The position numbers were made by a program, and so were the translations under genes. Source: Pseudomonas arsenicoxydans (GTDB lineage Bacteria; Pseudomonadota; Gammaproteobacteria; Pseudomonadales; Pseudomonadaceae). From it: 64,000 nt of DNA. The notes under the pieces are model-generated. The model was not told the DNA's origin, ran no database searches, and saw only the letters and a program-made list of their open reading frames with translations. Within the stretch, counting starts at the first letter, position 1, and every line of letters starts with the position of its first letter. Of this stretch, positions 60,796 through 64,000 are shown one piece after another. The DNA lies in NCBI RefSeq assembly GCF_006438915.1, contig NZ_RCZE01000008.1, forward strand, positions 228,191 to 292,190, written 5' to 3'.

Positions 60796-62244
60796 ATGCA
60801 CCGCAATTGGCTATCGTTATTCTTGATCGCACTGATGGGCTCAGCGCATGCCCAAGACAGACCCAACGTCGTGGTGATGCTGGCCGACAACGTTGGCTAC
60901 GGTGACATTGGCGCCTATGGCGCGGGGGAGATTCGCGGTATGCCAACCCCGAACATCGATCAGCTCGCCAGCGAAGGCCTGCGTTTTACCCAGTTCCTGG
61001 TTGAACCAGGTTGCACGCCCTCTCGGGCGGCGCTGCAAACCGGACGTTATTCACCCCGTGCAGGTCTTGGCAGCATCATCGTCGGCGGTACGCCGAACAC
61101 GCTCCAGGCCAGTGAAGTGACACTGGGAGAATTGTTCAAGAGCCAAGGTTATGCGACAAGCTATGTCGGCAAGTGGCATCTGGGTGCAAGCGAGCAGAGT
61201 TGGCCAACCCGTCAGGGCTATGACCAGTTCCGGGTCGGCGTTATCGAAACGACCGATGGCACTCTGTATCGCGACAGCATGCAGCGCACCGGACTGCCTG
61301 AAGCGCTCATCGCCGCGTCCGAGCCCGGTATCTGGGAATCAGAGGCAAACGGCAACCTGAAGAAGATACGGCCCTACACGTTGGATTACCGTCGCCAGGT
61401 AGAGGGTGACATCGCCACTGTGGCCGTGGACTACATCGGACAGCAGGCCAAGGCGAAGGAACCGTTCTTCCTGTTCGTCGGCTGGACGAACACCCACTAC
61501 CCTTCGCTGGTCTCGCCAGAATTTGTCGGCAAGTCGCGCAGTGGCCCGTATGGCGATGCGATCATGGAACTCGACCACCGCACTGGCCAGGTGTTGGACG
61601 CCATCAAAACTGCCGGCATCGAAGACAACACCATCGTGCTTTGGATATCTGACAATGGAGCCTCACCGACGGAGGGACCTGCCGAGTCCCGCGGCGGTTT
61701 CAATGGCCCGTTCCGGGGCGAGGTCGGCGACGCACTGGAAGGTTCTTTACGGGTGCCTGGCATGATCAAGTGGCCGGGCAAGATCGCACCACGCGCGAGT
61801 AATTCGATGGTCTCTATACATGACTTCTTCCCGACCCTGGCGAAAATAATCGGCGCGGATATCCCAAAGGATCGTCCTATCGATGGGGTGGACCAGAGCG
61901 ATTTTTTCACCGGCAAGCAAGCGAACTCCAAGCGCGATAGCTTAATCACCTTCATCGGTGACGAGATCGTTGCCGTGCGCTGGCGACAGTTCCGCATCTA
62001 TCCCAAGCAATTCGTCAGCTCGGCGGGCAATCCGTCAATGGCCGGTGGCGCTGGGTACCGTGCCGAACTGGCGGGCTATCCATCCATTTTCAATATCGAG
62101 CAAGATCCGCGTGAGGAGGTCAATACGACTGCCGTCAACGGCTGGGTGATTGCTCCTTACCTGAAGCTGATCGGTGAGTATCTAAGGTCACTAGAGCAAT
62201 ACCCGAATCCAAAAGCAGTCAAATTGACTGAATTTAACCGATGA
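60796..62244 (+). CDS. Periplasmic Cys-type sulfatase
   Basis: A 482-residue type I sulfatase with a Sec signal (about 1-20, SAHAQ). The formylglycine site is intact: Cys73 in PGCTPSRAALQTGRY (C-x-P-x-R). Metal and substrate residues appear in VVMLADNVGYGDIG (Asn where many have Asp), YVGKWHLG and WISDNGASPTEGP. Family members cleave aryl or alkyl sulfate esters. CTGGAGAG precedes ATG 60796. It ends the operon that begins with the amine oxidase. Unrelated in size and motif to the Ser-type enzyme at 34087. Confidence 0.9.
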   Translation: MHRNWLSLFLIALMGSAHAQDRPNVVVMLADNVGYGDIGAYGAGEIRGMPTPNIDQLASEGLRFTQFLVEPGCTPSRAALQTGRYSPRAGLGSIIVGGTPNTLQASEVTLGELFKSQGYATSYVGKWHLGASEQSWPTRQGYDQFRVGVIETTDGTLYRDSMQRTGLPEALIAASEPGIWESEANGNLKKIRPYTLDYRRQVEGDIATVAVDYIGQQAKAKEPFFLFVGWTNTHYPSLVSPEFVGKSRSGPYGDAIMELDHRTGQVLDAIKTAGIEDNTIVLWISDNGASPTEGPAESRGGFNGPFRGEVGDALEGSLRVPGMIKWPGKIAPRASNSMVSIHDFFPTLAKIIGADIPKDRPIDGVDQSDFFTGKQANSKRDSLITFIGDEIVAVRWRQFRIYPKQFVSSAGNPSMAGGAGYRAELAGYPSIFNIEQDPREEVNTTAVNGWVIAPYLKLIGEYLRSLEQYPNPKAVKLTEFNR

Positions 62245-62247
62245 TGA

Positions 62248-62283
62248 GCGGGCTGTTGTGCGTTTAAGCGTACAGCAGCCCGC
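62248..62283 (+). terminator. Hairpin after the Cys-type sulfatase
   Basis: GCGGGCTGTTGT and ACAGCAGCCCGC pair over 12 positions with one G-U-type mismatch, three bases after the sulfatase stop; only a short TT follows. Confidence 0.8.
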
Positions 62284-62379
62284 CTTAATGCACCCCTAAC
62301 TGACGCTTCAGATCCGGCAATCGCTTTTCCTGCGGCACAACCTTTTCCAGACGATTGAATTATCCATGATCATCGGTCA

Positions 62380-62568
62380 ACCACCGACGACCGTTTCCGC
62401 GATGCCCCTGACCTCGCGGATCTCGGTCAGTGCCTCATTCCACATACGTGTTTTGGCCCATGCAGCATCAAAGGGGCGCTGCGGTCGACGTTTTACGGAA
62501 ACATCATGCCGTTGCTGAGGCTGGCATTGTGAGGAATCGCCAGCACCTGATTGCCTTGTTCGCGACGA
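62380..62568 (-). pseudogene. Relic of a DUF3604 protein
   Basis: One frame reads EQGNQVLAIPHNASLSNGMM then stop, and the neighbouring frame continues PFDAAWAKTRMWNEALTEI and REVRGIAET. These fit the DUF3604 core (GN.VLAIPHN..LSNG.MF, then ..DAAYA..R..WEPLYEVTQ.KG). Frame breaks and missing ends show it is dead. A further stop-ended fragment (RLEKVVPQEKRLPDLKRQL) lies at 62290-62355 and is not identified. Confidence 0.65.
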
Positions 62569-62606
62569 CTATGCAATCCGCTCACACACTTGAGCTTAGC
62601 GTCCCC

Positions 62607-63326
62607 CCGGCGAAATTCCGAAAAGCTCGGCAACCATGGCCGAAGTGCTCAAGCAATATGGCTACAGCACCGCTGCTTTTGGCAAATGGCACAACACGCC
62701 GCCGATGGGCACCACGGCCGCCGGCAGAGTTCAACGTCCAGGCCAAGGCCAATTATGTCTACCCGATTGGTGCGGATCTGTACCCGTTCCTCAATCCGGC
62801 CGCACGGATAGCCACCACGCAGCACGAGTGGCACTTCAGCGATCGCATCAAGCGCTTCCCTGAGTTCGCCGCACCGAACCTGCGTAGCCAGAACAGCAAA
62901 GTAGTCGTCGACGCCGAAGTTCCAGCCGGCGCCAGTGGCGTGCTGTATGCGTTGGGCGGTATTGGTGGTGGGGTCAGCTTGTATATGGATGACGGCTTCC
63001 TGGTTTACGAATACAACGACCTGGCCATTGCTCGCGTCAAACTCCGGTCCACCGAACGAGTACCCGCCGGTAAAGTCAGCATCGAAGTGCTCACTACGAT
63101 GTCGTCAGCCAAACTCGGTGCACCCGCCAACTTGAGCTTGCTGCTTAACGGGAAGGAAATTGCCAAAGGCGTGACGCCGTTTACACCGGCCCTGACCTTC
63201 ACTGCCAGCGAAACCTTCGACGTAGCTGAGGACCTGGGTTCTCCCGTCACCCTCGACTACTTCGACCGCGCGCCTTTCGCCTTCAACGGCAAGGTCAACG
63301 ATGTTCACGTGACCTACATGCCTTAG
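62607..63326 (+). pseudogene. Decayed second copy of the large arylsulfatase
   Basis: Bases 62607-62722 match 34521-34636 of the intact gene (PKSSATMAEVLKQYGYSTAA region), then jump to the equivalent of 35850, losing about 1.2 kb, the frame and the active site. The 5' third with the signal peptide is also absent. The 3' part is open and nearly identical to the gene at 34087: 249 bases (62777-63025) are identical without a gap, then a few differences, then clear divergence near the end. Confidence 0.9.
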
Positions 63327-63333
63327 TGTCACC

Positions 63334-63355
63334 GCCGCCCGGTTATACGGGCGGC
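63334..63355 (+). terminator. Intrinsic terminator
   Basis: GCCGCCCG, loop GTTATA and CGGGCGGC form a perfect 8-bp stem followed by GCTTTTG, eight bases after the stop of the arylsulfatase remnant. Confidence 0.88.
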
Positions 63356-63486
63356 GCTTTTGCCTTAAGCCGATTTCGACTAGGCCTTAGTGCCTATCGT
63401 GATAAGCCTTGATGGAAAGTTTTGCGTTAACGGCAATACTCCAGTTCGCATCGAATCTGTTCGATTTAAGCGTGGGGCAATAAGTC

Positions 63487-64000
63487 ATGACCTTAACGGT
63501 TACTGAAACAACATCCAGATTCTCTTTAATTAAACGCTGCCTTCGAGAACCGCTACTGCACTTCCTGATTGCTGGCTTTGGACTGTTTGTCCTCTACGGT
63601 GGCTTGCACAGCTCAGCGATCAATCAGGACCCTCAACGTATCGAAATAACCCCGGACGATATTCAGCGGATCGAAATCTCCTGGCTGGCGCGCTGGCAAC
63701 GGCCGCCGACCGATCAACAGCTTCAAGGGATGCTCGATGATTATGTGAAGGAGGAGATCCTCTACCGCGAAGCATTGAAGCTCGGGCTCGAAAAAGACGA
63801 CACCATCATTCGCCGGCGACTGGCGCAAAAGATGGACTTTCTCGCAGAGGACGTAGCGTCACTTCGTGAACCCGCCCCCGGCGTCCTTGAGGCCTGGTAC
63901 AACCAGCATCAAGACCAATATGCCCCGCCGCCGCTGGCGACCTTCCATCACTTATTCTTCGCCTCGGACAAACGCGGTATTGACGCGCAAGCGCAGGCTC
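63487..64000 (+). CDS. Membrane-anchored PpiC/SurA-like protein (3' end cut)
   Basis: The frame is open from ATG 63487 to the window end (171 residues). One membrane helix (about 24-42, LLHFLIAGFGLFVLYGG) is followed by a periplasmic helical region: QQLQGMLDDYVKEEILYREA and LGLEKDDTIIRRRLAQKMDF, the typical N-terminal chaperone part of PpiC/parvulin-type prolyl isomerases, then YAPPPLATFHHLFF at the probable start of the rotamase domain. It may help fold the exported enzymes of the block; only context supports this. Confidence 0.75.
   Translation, partial: MTLTVTETTSRFSLIKRCLREPLLHFLIAGFGLFVLYGGLHSSAINQDPQRIEITPDDIQRIEISWLARWQRPPTDQQLQGMLDDYVKEEILYREALKLGLEKDDTIIRRRLAQKMDFLAEDVASLREPAPGVLEAWYNQHQDQYAPPPLATFHHLFFASDKRGIDAQAQA

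Noticed and set aside
62430..62606. Coding start for a small protein fused to the arylsulfatase remnant
   Set aside because: The open frame is accidental; the opposite strand explains this DNA better as a broken DUF3604 gene, and the sulfatase part is entered in a wrong frame at first.

Overview
The window reads as chromosome of a Pseudomonas of the fluorescens lineage. The evidence is the gene content (NhaB, a gnd-zwf-HAD operon, CptA, ZapE, agmatinase with a LysR partner), high-GC coding, and three near-identical REP doublets (9.0, 20.1 and 25.5 kb) built on a GTGGGAGCGGGCTTGCTCGCG core, plus a different REP-like palindrome at 23.2 kb.

Layout. (1) 0-5.3 kb: a Fap-like export cluster (cut Ser-rich repeat protein, C39 protease, small secreted protein, coiled-coil outer-membrane barrel) convergent with a VpsR/FleQ-type sigma-54 activator. 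(2) 5.5-26.5 kb: core genes, namely a delta-60 repeat protein, nhaB, gnd-zwf-HAD hydrolase, cptA, GNAT, DinB, zapE, NTF2-like and YafY-like genes, an aldo/keto reductase, an agmatinase with polyamine-binding protein and LysR regulator, a xanthine/uracil-type permease, a WHy/LEA2 lipoprotein and a nitrilase. (3) 26.6 kb to the end: a large catabolic block with no REP elements that I could see. Its left edge falls inside a LysR gene, of which only the first ~22 codons remain beside the nitrilase.

The block holds two parallel CoA-dependent degradation modules. Module 1 (26.8-36.5 kb) is acyl-CoA dehydrogenase, DUF5938 reductase, acyl-CoA ligase, SCP2-type thiolase, SDR, small membrane protein, cupin and a large arylsulfatase. 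Module 2 (42.4-52.9 kb) is crotonase, thiolase, acyl-CoA dehydrogenase, SDR, AMP-ligase, DUF1254 protein, aldehyde dehydrogenase and iron alcohol dehydrogenase. Between and after them lie two AraC regulators, a D-aminoacylase-family amidohydrolase, a GMC oxidoreductase, DUF2889, an enoyl-CoA isomerase-like protein and a TetR regulator. A third unit (56.8-62.2 kb) is a putative export/respiratory module: Tat-exported flavin amine oxidase, membrane-anchored di-haem cytochrome c, Tat-exported Asp-nucleophile alpha/beta hydrolase, membrane protein and a Cys-type sulfatase. A PpiC-like membrane protein is cut by the window end.

Working model (inference): sulfate esters are desulfated and oxidised in the periplasm, the freed alcohol is oxidised to an acid by GMC/Fe-ADH and ALDH, and the acid is activated and shortened by the duplicated CoA modules. 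The substrate cannot be read from sequence. The block is littered with relics (acyl-CoA dehydrogenase, alkylsulfatase, DUF3604, arylsulfatase, split spacer duplication), so it has been assembled and rearranged repeatedly. I saw no rRNA, tRNA, CRISPR array, integrase or transposase gene.
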